From contig NZ_VUOS01000035.1 of the NCBI RefSeq assembly GCF_009829325.1, positions 1 to 64,000 on the forward strand: DNA of 64,000 nt, written 5' to 3'. The position numbers and the translations under genes are program-made. Position 1 is the first letter of the stretch. Each line of letters begins with the position of its first letter. Shown piece by piece: positions 50,707 to 59,216 of this stretch. The stretch comes from Nocardia sp. CY41. Lineage in GTDB: Bacteria; Actinomycetota; Actinomycetes; Mycobacteriales; Mycobacteriaceae. Below the pieces are notes generated by a model that had not been told where the DNA came from, did no database searches, and saw nothing but the letters and a program-made list of their open reading frames with translations.

Positions 50707-51704
50707 GCGAGTTCGTCGACATCGAGACCGACGGCCGGACCGTCACGATCAGCAACCCGGACAAGGTCTATTTCACCAAGCGCGGCGAGACGAAACTCGA
50801 TCTGGTGCGGTACTACCAAGCGGTCGCCGAACCCTTCCTGAACGTGGTCGGCGGGCGGCCGCTGCTGCTGGAGCGCTACCCGGACGGGGCATCGGGCAAA
50901 TCCTGGTTCCAGAAGCGGGTGCCGAAATCCGCGCCGCAGTGGCTGCGCACCGTGGAGGTGTCCACGCCCAACGGCACCACCAGCGACGCCCTCGTGGCCC
51001 ACGATCTGGCCCATATCCTGTGGGCGGTGAACCAAGGGTGCCTCGGATTCCACGTCTGGCCCAACCGGGCCGACAATCTGGAGATTTCCGACGAGCTGCG
51101 CATCGACCTCGATCCCTCGCCGGGCATCACCTTCGCCGATCTGCGGCACGCCGCCGTCCGCACCAGGGATCTGCTCGGAGAACTCGGCATCGAATCCCGG
51201 ATCAAGACCTCCGGGTCCCGCGGTCTGCATCTGTACTCCGCGCTGGAGCCGAAGTGGGACGGCTATCAGGTGCGGGCGGCCGCGGTGGCGCTGGCCCGTG
51301 AACTGGAGCGCCGGTACCCGGAGGACATCACCGCGCAGTGGTGGAAGGAAGAACGCGGCAACCGGGTTTTCATCGATTTCAATCAGAACGCCCCGCACAA
51401 GACGGTTTTCGGGGCCTGGTGCGTGCGGCCGAAGGTCGGCGCGCAGGTGTCGACGCCGATCAGCTGGTCCGATCTGGATTCGGTGGTACCCGACGAGCTG
51501 ACCATTGCGACCGTGCCCGCCCGCTACGCCGAATCCGGCGACCCGTGGGCCGACCGCGCCCCCCAGTCCATCGCCCCGCTACTGGAGATGTCCGAACGAG
51601 ACATGGCGGCGGGCCTCATGGACGCGCCGTGGCCGCCGCAGTACCCGAAGATGCCGAACGAACCGCCGAGAGTGCAGCCGAGCCGCGCCAAGAAGACCGA
51701 ATAG
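50703..51704 (+). CDS. LigD-type polymerase/primase domain protein
   Basis: The 333-aa protein is a stand-alone LigD polymerase domain (archaeo-eukaryotic primase superfamily), like the Rv3730c family next to LigC in M. tuberculosis. Motifs are ISNPDKVYFTKRGETKLDLV, the metal-binding pair LRIDLDPSPGITFADLRHAA, TSGSRGLHLYSALEPKWDGY and RVFIDFNQNAPHKTVFGAW. It lacks ligase and nuclease domains. It should fill or extend ends with a preference for ribonucleotides during repair. Translation is coupled to ligC by ATGA. No Ku gene is in the window. Confidence 0.9.
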   Translation: MSEFVDIETDGRTVTISNPDKVYFTKRGETKLDLVRYYQAVAEPFLNVVGGRPLLLERYPDGASGKSWFQKRVPKSAPQWLRTVEVSTPNGTTSDALVAHDLAHILWAVNQGCLGFHVWPNRADNLEISDELRIDLDPSPGITFADLRHAAVRTRDLLGELGIESRIKTSGSRGLHLYSALEPKWDGYQVRAAAVALARELERRYPEDITAQWWKEERGNRVFIDFNQNAPHKTVFGAWCVRPKVGAQVSTPISWSDLDSVVPDELTIATVPARYAESGDPWADRAPQSIAPLLEMSERDMAAGLMDAPWPPQYPKMPNEPPRVQPSRAKKTE

Positions 51705-51710
51705 CGCGCG

Positions 51711-52463
51711 TTACTCGGTCCATAACACCCAGGTGCCGCTGCGGCCGCTGAGCTCGCACACCAGAGCTCGGCCGTCGGCGGTGCGTCCGGTCTTCGCCCC
51801 GGACGCGTCGCACTTCGAACCAGCCTGCTGCACGGCGGTCGCGACGACGTGCGGGCCCGCCCACTGGTAGCCACCGGAGGTGGTGAGACAGATCAGGGTG
51901 CCACCGTCGGCGGCGCTGCCGATCTGGCCGAGCTGCGCCTCGGTGCACGACGAACCTTTCGTGACCGGTCCCTGCGATGCCGAGGGGGTGGTGGTCACGG
52001 CAGGGCTCGGCGCTGCCGCCGTTGTCGTCGCCACCGGACGCTCGATGGTCGTGGGCACCGAGGCGACGGGCGTGGGCGCGATCACGGATTGGCGGTTCAT
52101 CACGTCGGGCAGCCAATTGCCCGTCAGCAGGACGACCCCCGCCACCGCGGTGATCTCCGCGACGCCGAGCAGCAGCGCGAACATCGCCATGACCCGGCCG
52201 CGCGGGTGGCTGAAGGCGATGAAGCCGAACACGATGGCGACCGGGAACAACCCGAGCAGTGCCGCCACCAGGGCGACGATCGCGTACGGATTGACGATGG
52301 GCGGGATCTCCACCCGCAGGCGCCCGGTCCGGCGACGGCTCGGCGGCTGCTCGGGCCAGCGCTCGTCCTCGTCGTCCTCCCAGCGGCCGTCGGGCTCCGA
52401 CCAGCGATCCTCCGGCTGCGCCTGCGGCCAGCGATCCGTATCACGCCGTTCTGCCCGTGTCAT
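51711..52463 (-). CDS. DUF4190-like membrane protein with C-terminal extracytoplasmic domain
   Basis: The 250-aa protein begins with a charged, Trp- and Asp-rich cytoplasmic region. Two transmembrane helices follow (NPYAIVALVAALLGLFPVAI and MAMFALLLGVAEITAVAGVV) with the DUF4190-type loop FSHPRGR. After a Thr/Pro/Ala-rich linker (about 130-175) comes a small domain with SSCTEAQLGQIGSAADGGTL, two Cys pairs and GYQWAGP. Proteins of this design are common in Nocardia and mycobacteria; function unknown. It converges with the polymerase gene, with 6 bp between stops. Confidence 0.75.
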   Translation of the reverse strand: MTRAERRDTDRWPQAQPEDRWSEPDGRWEDDEDERWPEQPPSRRRTGRLRVEIPPIVNPYAIVALVAALLGLFPVAIVFGFIAFSHPRGRVMAMFALLLGVAEITAVAGVVLLTGNWLPDVMNRQSVIAPTPVASVPTTIERPVATTTAAAPSPAVTTTPSASQGPVTKGSSCTEAQLGQIGSAADGGTLICLTTSGGYQWAGPHVVATAVQQAGSKCDASGAKTGRTADGRALVCELSGRSGTWVLWTE

Positions 52464-52696
52464 TCAGGTTCCCTCTCCACACCAACACACCGCGCAGGAA
52501 CCTCGGACTGCCCGGACCCGCCCCGATATACCGACACAGAATAGGGCGCGCGACGCGAAAAGTTGATCCGAAGTATCCAATATTCGTGATCGGGCCGTGA
52601 TAACAAACTCTCCGCAACGCTCGCGGATTCGTTAGCCGAGGCGCATGCCGGTCGCCCGACGCCCCGGCGTGACCGCGGCCCTTCTGAGGAGGAGTC

Positions 52697-52853
52697 ATGG
52701 CCGATACGGCGACGTCGAGCGGCCGGGACACCCCCATGGCATGCCAGGGCCGGCGATTTGCTCGGCGACAGCTTCGATCTGCCCGGCATCGCGTTGTGCG
52801 CGCTCGCGGTGGTGGCGGTGGCGCGCCCGATTCGCTACAGCGGCGCGCGGTGA
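52697..52853 (+). pseudogene. Possible frameshifted small membrane protein
   Basis: ATG 52697 follows a strong GAGGAGGAGTC but its frame soon becomes implausible. A neighbouring frame reads GDLLGDSFDLPGIALCALAV followed by VAVARPIRYSGAR and stops at 52853, like a single transmembrane helix. Joining the two frames would give a short membrane protein of about 50 residues broken by one indel. No homologue is recalled, so this is tentative. Confidence 0.3.
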
Positions 52854-53530
52854 TCCGTGGCGTCGGGCCACTGCCTGCGATCGACCTTGGGCAGCGATTC
52901 GGTGACCAGTGTCAGCAACATGTCGCACAGCAGGTCGTGCACCTGCTCGCGGGTGAGCGTGCCGCGGGTGATCCATTCCCGGCCCGCGACCTTGACCAGC
53001 CCGCCGTAAGCGCGCACCATCGCGCGCAGTTCGGCGTCGTGTGCCGAATGGGCCAGTCCGACCATCAACAGCAGGCGTTCGGCGGCCGCGTCGTCGGCCG
53101 CGTCGAGGATCTGCTGCACCTCCGGATCGTCACCGACCCCTTCGTGGCTGGTCACCTTCACCCAGGTGCTGCCGTGTTCGGCGATGGTGTCCAGCAGCCA
53201 GCGCACACTGGCGTCGACACGCTCGCGCCAGGTGCCGGTCGGCACGATCATGCTGTCGAGCTTGGGCAGGGTCACCATGCGCCGCACCACCGCGAGGTAG
53301 AGATCGCGCTTGTTGCCGAAATAGTGGTTGATCAGGCCGCGGGCCACGCCCGCCCGCTGCGCCAGCTCGGCGGTGGAGACGGCCGCGTACGGCCGTTCGC
53401 CGAACATGTCGATCGCGCAGGCGAGGATCTGCGCGCGCCGCTCGTCGGGTTCGAGCCTGCGACGGCGCGGTAGCGCCGGATCGGCGCCACCGTCCGCGGT
53501 CGCGCTGGTGGTGTCAGAGAGACCGGGCAA
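52835..53530 (-). CDS. TetR-family regulator downstream of acyl-CoA dehydrogenase
   Basis: The 231-aa protein has a basic N-terminal arm, an HTH at about residues 30-75 (RRAQILACAIDMFGERPYAA, ELAQRAGVARGLINHYFGNK) and a C-terminal ligand domain with TSHEGVGDDPEVQQILDAAD. The start is a TTG at 53530 inside the 3' end of the dehydrogenase gene, a 17-bp overlap, so the two genes are cotranscribed. It probably controls fatty-acid or steroid catabolic genes; the inducer is unknown. Confidence 0.8.
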   Translation of the reverse strand: MPGLSDTTSATADGGADPALPRRRRLEPDERRAQILACAIDMFGERPYAAVSTAELAQRAGVARGLINHYFGNKRDLYLAVVRRMVTLPKLDSMIVPTGTWRERVDASVRWLLDTIAEHGSTWVKVTSHEGVGDDPEVQQILDAADDAAAERLLLMVGLAHSAHDAELRAMVRAYGGLVKVAGREWITRGTLTREQVHDLLCDMLLTLVTESLPKVDRRQWPDATDHRAPL

Positions 53531-54659
53531 TGAGATCCTTCATCACCTCGTTGCTGCCCGCGAGAATGCGCAGGACGCGGGCACCGGTGTAGAGCTGGGA
53601 AATCGGGTACTCCGTCATGTAGCCGTAGCCGCCGAACAGTTGCAGGCAGCGGTCAACCACGATACCGAGCTGATCGGTCAGCCAGTACTTCGACATGGCG
53701 GCGCTGGGAATATCGAGTTCGCCGCGCAGGTGCTTGTCGATGCAGTCGTCGAGGAAGGTGCGGGAGACCTTGGTGATGGTCGCGCATTCGGCGAGCTCGA
53801 ACTTCGTGTTCTGCATCGCGAACAGCGGCTTGCCGAAAGCTTCGCGGCCCTTGGTGTAGTCGACGGTGAGCTGCACGGCCTTCTCCATCATGGCGACCGC
53901 GATGATCGCCGTGACCAGGCGCTCCTGCGCGAGCATCTGCATCATCTGGTAGAAGCCCTGGCCCTCGGCGCCGCCGAGCAGGTTGGACGCGGGCACGCGC
54001 AGGCCGTCGAAGAACAGTTCGGCGGTGTCCTGGGCCTTGCCACCGATCTTGTTCAGGATGCGACCACGCTTGAAGCCGGGGGTGTCGTCGCCGACTTCGG
54101 CGAAGATCAGCGAGACACCGGCCGCACCCTTGGTCGGGTCGGTCTTGGCGGCGATGATGATGCCGTCACACAGCCAGCCGTTGGTGATGAAGATCTTCGA
54201 GCCGGTGATGACGTACTCGTCGCCCTCACGCACCGCGCGGGTCTTGATGTTCTGCAGATCCGATCCGGTGCCGGGCTCGGTCATGCCGATGGACAGCACG
54301 ATCTCGCCTGCGGCCGCCTTGGGCAGCACTCGCCGCTTGAGATCCTCGGAGCCGAACTCGTACAGGTACGGCGCGATGATCGAACTGTGCACGGGGATGC
54401 CCATCGATCCGTCACCCGCGCGCGCCTGCTCCTCGATGATCGCGGCCTCGTGGGCGAAGGTACCGCCCCCGCCGCCGTATTCGGCCGGGATCGCGGGGCA
54501 CAGCAGGCCGAGCTCACCCGCCCGGTTGTACAGCGCGCGATCGGGGTGCCCCTGGGCGACGAATTTCTCCTCGTGCGGCACGACCTCCTTGTCGAAGAAC
54601 GTCTTCGCCAGGTCGCGTACCGCCTCGACCTCGTCGTCACTCCACGCCGCGCGTGCCAT
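53514..54659 (-). CDS. Acyl-CoA dehydrogenase (LCAD/IVD-like)
   Basis: The 381-aa protein shows the family signatures LCPAIPAEYGGGGGTFAHEA, LSIGMTEPGTGSDLQNIKTR (FAD/substrate contact), FITNGWLCDGIIIAAKT and QLFGGYGYMTEYPISQLYTG. The MCAD catalytic-Glu position near the C-terminus is Ala (RILAGSNEVMKDLI). A Glu in AQERLVTAIIAVAM fits the helix-G position used by isovaleryl- and long-chain-type enzymes, so activity is expected. It oxidises acyl-CoA to trans-2-enoyl-CoA with FAD. It precedes and overlaps the TetR gene. Confidence 0.9.
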   Translation of the reverse strand: MARAAWSDDEVEAVRDLAKTFFDKEVVPHEEKFVAQGHPDRALYNRAGELGLLCPAIPAEYGGGGGTFAHEAAIIEEQARAGDGSMGIPVHSSIIAPYLYEFGSEDLKRRVLPKAAAGEIVLSIGMTEPGTGSDLQNIKTRAVREGDEYVITGSKIFITNGWLCDGIIIAAKTDPTKGAAGVSLIFAEVGDDTPGFKRGRILNKIGGKAQDTAELFFDGLRVPASNLLGGAEGQGFYQMMQMLAQERLVTAIIAVAMMEKAVQLTVDYTKGREAFGKPLFAMQNTKFELAECATITKVSRTFLDDCIDKHLRGELDIPSAAMSKYWLTDQLGIVVDRCLQLFGGYGYMTEYPISQLYTGARVLRILAGSNEVMKDLIARSL

Positions 54660-55022
54660 CGCTGGATCCTTTGCTCGCTCCGGTCCGGCGCCGTCGCCGG
54701 TTCCGCCTCAGGCTCCCGAACTATTGGCGAGTTGTCAACAGTGGTCCGTGCCGCTGCCGGCCGTCCGGCGTCGAGCCGGATCGCCGGTGCCCGCGTGCGG
54801 ATTGCGAGGCCCCGACGGCAGTGCATCCGGCCGCCGACGGGCTCACTCGGCGGTGGTTCGGCACCCATCTCGCGAGACCGGTGGTGACCTGCGCCATATT
54901 CGGGCGTTTCACCTTTCCCTTGATGGGTCAATTCTTCGTACTGTCCGTATCGGAATTACTGACGTCGGGCACGACGGCGACGTGCCATCGGATCGGTAGC
55001 CGGCAGCGAATGAGGTAAGGAC
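54660..55022. other. Divergent intergenic region, acyl-CoA dehydrogenase / hydrolase
   Basis: About 360 bases separate divergent genes. The right half (about 54890-54970) is less GC-rich and probably carries the hydrolase promoter, but no -35/-10 pair with standard spacing can be placed. No palindrome or small gene is evident. Confidence 0.4.
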
Positions 55023-55955
55023 ATGGCCGAACTGCTCGACACCACCGAAACGCCCCGCCCGGACCGCACCTGGACGGTCGACCGGGACGGCGCCCGGCTC
55101 GCCGTCTACGAATGGGGTGACGCCGCCGCCGACCCGCTGGTACTGGTGCACGGACTCACCGACACCCACCGCGTCTGGTCGACGGTCGCGGCTCTCCTGG
55201 CCGACGGCTTTCGGGTCATCGCCTACGACGTGCGCGGCCACGGACGTTCGACCGCCGCCGCGGCGACGTCGGAGTACCGCCTGGACCTGCTCGCGCAGGA
55301 CTTCTACGCCGTCATCGATGCCGCATGTCCGGGCAAACCGGTGCACACGTGCGGCCACGGCTGGGGCGCCGTTCAGCTGTGGGAGGCCGTCTGTGACGAA
55401 CGGGCCAACACCCGCATCGCCTCGTTCACGGCGATCGCCGGACCGAACCTCGATCATCTCGGCCTGTGGTTGCGTGCGCTGCCGCCCCGCGCCGGGCGCC
55501 AACTCCGCGACCCGGGCTGGTGGCTGCACGGCGCGCGCTGGGCGCTGACGCCCGGTCCGATCGCCCGCAGGCTCTGCCCGCCGCGGGTGCGCGGGTTGCT
55601 CGTGCACCGCCTCGGCGGCGTCACACCGCTGCCCGCGCGCGTGGCGGGCACCTGGCGCACCGATCTGCTCGCCGGAGCCCGCGTCGCGCACGCCAATCTG
55701 CTGCACCACCTCGGCCGACCGCGCGTGCGTCGGACGGCCGTCCCGGTCCAGTTGCTGGTCGACACCACCGATCCGTTCGTCCCGGCCGCCGTCTACGACG
55801 CCTCGGCGCGCTGGGTCGACAAGCTGTGGCGCCGCGCCGTCCCGGCGAATCACTGGTTGCCGATCACCGAACCGCTGCTGGTCGCCGAGGCGATCGCCAA
55901 CTTCGTCGACGATCTGCGCGCCGATCGCGCGGCCATCACCCCGCGCAGCAGCTGA
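55023..55955 (+). CDS. Alpha/beta hydrolase with Gly at the nucleophile position
   Basis: The 310-aa protein has the epoxide hydrolase-like fold: PLVLVHGLTDTHRVWSTVAA (oxyanion HG), RVIAYDVRGHGRSTAAA, the nucleophile elbow CGHGWGAVQLWEAVCDE, SFTAIAGPNLDHLGLWLRAL, an acid in LLVDTTDPFVP and a His in VPANHWLPITE. In related EphD-type proteins the elbow reads GHDWG, where Asp is the nucleophile. Here Gly113 occupies that position, so normal ester-intermediate chemistry is not possible. It may be a pseudoenzyme or bind a ligand. ATG 55023 follows GAGGTAAGG. Confidence 0.8.
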   Translation: MAELLDTTETPRPDRTWTVDRDGARLAVYEWGDAAADPLVLVHGLTDTHRVWSTVAALLADGFRVIAYDVRGHGRSTAAAATSEYRLDLLAQDFYAVIDAACPGKPVHTCGHGWGAVQLWEAVCDERANTRIASFTAIAGPNLDHLGLWLRALPPRAGRQLRDPGWWLHGARWALTPGPIARRLCPPRVRGLLVHRLGGVTPLPARVAGTWRTDLLAGARVAHANLLHHLGRPRVRRTAVPVQLLVDTTDPFVPAAVYDASARWVDKLWRRAVPANHWLPITEPLLVAEAIANFVDDLRADRAAITPRSS

Positions 55956-56044
55956 CCGCGCCTACCCGCCGGGGCGCGGGGTAGCGGGTTTGCGACAATG
56001 GGCCGGTCGTCTGCCCAGCTCGATGAAGGATGTCCCCTGCCGCG

Positions 56045-57475
56045 ATGGCCGAAAGCATGATCGATCCCGAGGATCTCGCGACCTGTCTTCGGGTCCTGGA
56101 GCACGCCGGAGCGCTCGACAAGGATCATCCGGATTCGGTGGCCGTGCAGCGCGCGGTCGGGCACATGTTCAAAAAACTCAAGCAGCGCCGCCGCACCGAA
56201 GCGCGCGCGGCGGTCGCGGCCGCCGACCGCGCGGTGGTCGCCGCCACCGCGACCGGCTCGCCGAACCGGATCGATGACGAGACCGCGGGCATTCCGATCA
56301 GCTCGACCACGAGCGGAGCCAGCGCGGGCACCCTGACCCGCCCGCGGCCCTGCTACATCTGCAAGCAGCGCTACACCCAGGTCGACGCCTTCTATCACCA
56401 GCTGTGCCCGGACTGCGCGGCCAGCAGCCACGCCAAGCGGGACGCCCGCACCGACCTGACCGGACGGCGGGCGCTGCTCACCGGCGGCCGCGCCAAGATC
56501 GGCATGTACATCGCGCTGCGGTTGCTGCGCGACGGCGCGCACACCACCATCACCACCCGCTTCCCCAACGACGCCATCCGGCGTTTCGCCGCGATGGACG
56601 ACAGCGCCGACTGGCTGCACCGGCTGCGCATCGTCGGCATCGATCTGCGCGACCCCGCCCAAGTGGTCGCCTTGGCCGACGACGTCGCCGCCCAGGGCCC
56701 GCTGGACATCCTGATCAACAACGCCGCGCAGACGGTGCGCCGCTCCCCCGGCGCCTACAGCGCCCTGGTCGAGGCCGAATCGGGACCGCTGCCCGCGGGC
56801 GCGCTGCCGGAGGTGGTGAGTTTCGGCAAGACCATGCAGGCGCATCCGACCGCCCTGACCGCCTCGCTCACCCCCGCGCTGACCGCCGCCGACGTCGCGG
56901 AACTGGCCTTGGTCGCGGGATCGGCGACGCCCGAACGCATCGCGCGCGGCGTCGCGATCGACGCGGGCGGCCTGGTGCCCGACCTCGCGTACACCAACAG
57001 CTGGGTGCAGACCGTCGCGGAGGTGGATCCGACCGAACTGCTGGAGGTGCAGCTGTGCAACTCGGTCGCGCCGTTCATCCTGGTCTCGCGCCTGCGCCCG
57101 GCGATGTCGGCCGCGCGGGCGCGCCGCAAGTACGTCGTGAACGTCTCGGCCATGGAGGGGCAGTTCTCCCGCGCCTACAAGGGCCCGGGGCATCCGCACA
57201 CCAACATGGCCAAGGCCGCGTTGAACATGTTGACCCGCACCAGCGCCCGGGAGATGTTCGAACAAGACGGCATTCTGATGACCGCGGTCGACACCGGCTG
57301 GATCACCGACGAACGCCCTCACTACACGAAGCTGCGCCTCGCCGAGGAAGGCTTCCACGCGCCGCTGGACCTGGTCGACGGTGCGGCGCGGGTCTACGAC
57401 CCCATCGTGCAGGGGGAGAACGGCACCGATCTGTTCGGCTGCTTCCTCAAGGACTATCAGCCCTCCCCCTGGTAG
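56045..57475 (+). CDS. SDR oxidoreductase with N-terminal zinc-ribbon-like motif
   Basis: The 476-aa protein starts with a helical region, then a Cys4 motif CYICKQRY...LCPDC (Cys103, 106, 121, 124). A Rossmann domain follows, with RALLTGGRAKIGMYIALRLL (TGxxxGxG), DILINNAAQTVRRS and NVSAMEGQFSRAYKGPGHPH. In the usual YxxxK catalytic position the sequence reads TNMAK, so Tyr is replaced by Thr, while Lys is kept. This pattern (HPHTNMAKAALNM) recurs in a known subgroup of bacterial SDRs of unclear chemistry. ATG 56045 is preferred; ATG 56030 is possible. Confidence 0.8.
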   Translation: MAESMIDPEDLATCLRVLEHAGALDKDHPDSVAVQRAVGHMFKKLKQRRRTEARAAVAAADRAVVAATATGSPNRIDDETAGIPISSTTSGASAGTLTRPRPCYICKQRYTQVDAFYHQLCPDCAASSHAKRDARTDLTGRRALLTGGRAKIGMYIALRLLRDGAHTTITTRFPNDAIRRFAAMDDSADWLHRLRIVGIDLRDPAQVVALADDVAAQGPLDILINNAAQTVRRSPGAYSALVEAESGPLPAGALPEVVSFGKTMQAHPTALTASLTPALTAADVAELALVAGSATPERIARGVAIDAGGLVPDLAYTNSWVQTVAEVDPTELLEVQLCNSVAPFILVSRLRPAMSAARARRKYVVNVSAMEGQFSRAYKGPGHPHTNMAKAALNMLTRTSAREMFEQDGILMTAVDTGWITDERPHYTKLRLAEEGFHAPLDLVDGAARVYDPIVQGENGTDLFGCFLKDYQPSPW

Positions 57476-57521
57476 CGGCCGGGCGCGGATCCGCGGCGCG
57501 CCGGAAGGCTACGCTGGAAGC

Positions 57522-57911
57522 GTGTTCTACCGGCTGACGGCCGACGCCACCGCCGTCACGCATTTCGCCTTCGTGGCCTATGTGGTGGTCGGCGGGTTCC
57601 TGGCGTGGCGCTTCCCGCGCACCATCTGGCTGCACCTGCTCGCGGTCTGCTGGGGCTTCGGCACGATCGTGGTCGGCTTCGACTGCCCGCTCACGCATCT
57701 GGAGAACTGGGCGCGCGAGCGCGCCGGGCAGCAGCGGCTGCCGTCGACCGGGTTCATCGACCACTACCTCACCGGCGTGATCTATCCCGAGGACGCGCTC
57801 GGATTGGTACGAGCGCTGGCGGCAGCTGTAGTGGTGGCGTCCTGGATCGGTTATGCGTGGGCGGTGCGCCGACGGAACGCCCCGGCCGCCGGTGTGCACG
57901 CCCCGCACTGA
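57522..57911 (+). CDS. DUF2784-family membrane protein
   Basis: The 129-aa protein has three or four hydrophobic segments: THFAFVAYVVVGGFLAW, WLHLLAVCWGFGTIVVGFDC and ALAAAVVVASWIGYAWAVRR. The motif CPLTHLENWARERAG...FIDHYLTGVIYPE is diagnostic of DUF2784, a conserved family of unknown function. GTG 57522 follows GGAAG. It is 46 bp after the SDR gene and may be cotranscribed. It converges with the thioesterase gene, with 15 bp between. Confidence 0.8.
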   Translation: MFYRLTADATAVTHFAFVAYVVVGGFLAWRFPRTIWLHLLAVCWGFGTIVVGFDCPLTHLENWARERAGQQRLPSTGFIDHYLTGVIYPEDALGLVRALAAAVVVASWIGYAWAVRRRNAPAAGVHAPH

Positions 57912-57926
57912 TCCGCCGCAATTCGG

Positions 57927-58685
57927 TCAGACGCCGAGGTGGCGCGCGACGAAACCGGCGACTTCCGCGCCGTGCTCGTCGAGATAGAAATGCCCGCCGG
58001 GAAACGTGGCGCGGTCGAATCCGCCGCTGGTGTACGCGCGCCATCCCTCGGCCTGCTCGGGTCGCATCGTCGGGTCGTCCGTGCCGACCAGTGCCGCGAT
58101 GTCGGCGCGCAGCGGCTCCCCGGCTCGGTGGCGATAGGTCTCGACCGCTTGGTAATCGGCACGCACGGCGGGCAGCACGAGTTCGGCGAGGCCCGGCTCC
58201 GCGCGCAGCAGTTCGAGCGGGGCGGGATCCGAGGCGAGCCGCACCAGGTCGTCGATGAGGTCGTCGTCGGAGGCCAGATGCCGCCGTTGCGTCTCCTCGA
58301 ATTCCGGTGCCGGACGGCCGGACACGAACAGCGTGGTCACCGGTTGCCCCGCGTCCTCGAGCCGGCGTGCGGTCTCGTACGCCACGGTCGCGCCCATGCT
58401 GTGCCCGAACAACGACAGCCGCTCGAACCTGTGCTGCGCAAGCACCTCGCGGGCGATCCGGTCCGCCAGTGTCACCAAGTCGGTGATCAGGTCCTCGCCG
58501 ACCCGATCCTGCCGTCCCGGGTACTGCACCGCGAAAACCGCGACGCCCGCTTCGAACCGCTGCGCGAGGTCCCGATAGGCCGTCGCCGATCCACCGCCGG
58601 GCGGAAAGCACAGCAGGTGGTGCCGCGCGGCCGCCTCGGATCGCAACGTCCGCAACCACGCCGAGTCGGTGCTGCCGCCTGCCAC
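57927..58685 (-). CDS. Type II thioesterase (TEII, alpha/beta hydrolase)
   Basis: The 252-aa protein is an editing thioesterase of the RifR/GrsT type, which removes wrong acyl groups from NRPS or PKS carrier proteins. Motifs are LLCFPPGGGSATAYRDLAQR, the nucleophile LFGHSMGATVAYETARRL (Ser96), VGTDDPTMRPEQAEGWR (acid) and FPGGHFYLDEHGAEV (His). GTG 58685 follows AAGGGAG. No NRPS or PKS gene is adjacent; the nearest related gene is the condensation-domain protein at 42242. Confidence 0.85.
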   Translation of the reverse strand: MAGGSTDSAWLRTLRSEAAARHHLLCFPPGGGSATAYRDLAQRFEAGVAVFAVQYPGRQDRVGEDLITDLVTLADRIAREVLAQHRFERLSLFGHSMGATVAYETARRLEDAGQPVTTLFVSGRPAPEFEETQRRHLASDDDLIDDLVRLASDPAPLELLRAEPGLAELVLPAVRADYQAVETYRHRAGEPLRADIAALVGTDDPTMRPEQAEGWRAYTSGGFDRATFPGGHFYLDEHGAEVAGFVARHLGV

Positions 58686-58785
58686 GTTCGATCTCCCTTC
58701 GCCGACGCCGTCCCGCCGCGCAGGCCGGACCAGACCACGGTAGTCGCCCGCGGTCGCCAGGTCCGGTCGACCGCCTCAGCCCTCG

Positions 58786-58965
58786 CACATCACTCGCGGC
58801 GATGTGGCCGGGTCGGCGCGGTTGTTCCGGCAACTGCGCCACGCGGAGCGGATCACGCACCAGTGCCCGGAATTCCACGCCTCGAGCAGCCAGTTCCCTG
58901 CCGATGTTTCCGGTGGCACCGGTGACGAGTATCTTCGCTCTCCCGAGATATCGTTTGCCGAGCGT
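58786..58965 (-). pseudogene. NmrA-like NAD(P)-binding protein, N-terminal remnant
   Basis: The reverse strand encodes AKILVTGATGNIGRELAARG followed by VEFRALVRDPLRVAQLPEQP, the first beta-alpha-beta unit of an NmrA-like Rossmann protein with an intact TGATGNIG motif. Some residues that normally follow GRELV are missing, and the sequence decays after RRPGHIAAS. No downstream part of the family is visible, so this is a truncated relic. Confidence 0.55.
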
Positions 58966-59216
58966 CTCACCGCGGACCTCACCCCCGCGAGCGCAAGCAC
59001 CTGCTCACCGCCCGGGCCAAGATCCACCGTGCCGCGGGCGAGATAGCGGACGGACCGATCGAAGCCGCCGAGCACTGACCGATTCCCGATTCGTGGTACC
59101 CGACCGGTGGATGGGCCGGGCGTAACAGGGCCGAATCGGGATGTGCCGTATGGATTCAGCCGCACTCCGAGCACACAACCCACCGGACGGTCCGTGCGCG
59201 CGCACCGGGGGACCGG

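Noticed and set aside
42242..58685. A single NRPS gene cluster joining the condensation-domain protein and the type II thioesterase
   Set aside because: They are 14 kb apart, separated by unrelated repair, flotillin and dehydrogenase genes, and no adenylation or carrier domain is present.
58990..59079. Short forward frame ending RKHLLTARAKIHRAAGEIADG...EAAEH
   Set aside because: It has coding-like composition but no start codon or ribosome binding site, and it overlaps the region of the NmrA-like remnant. Too weak to annotate.
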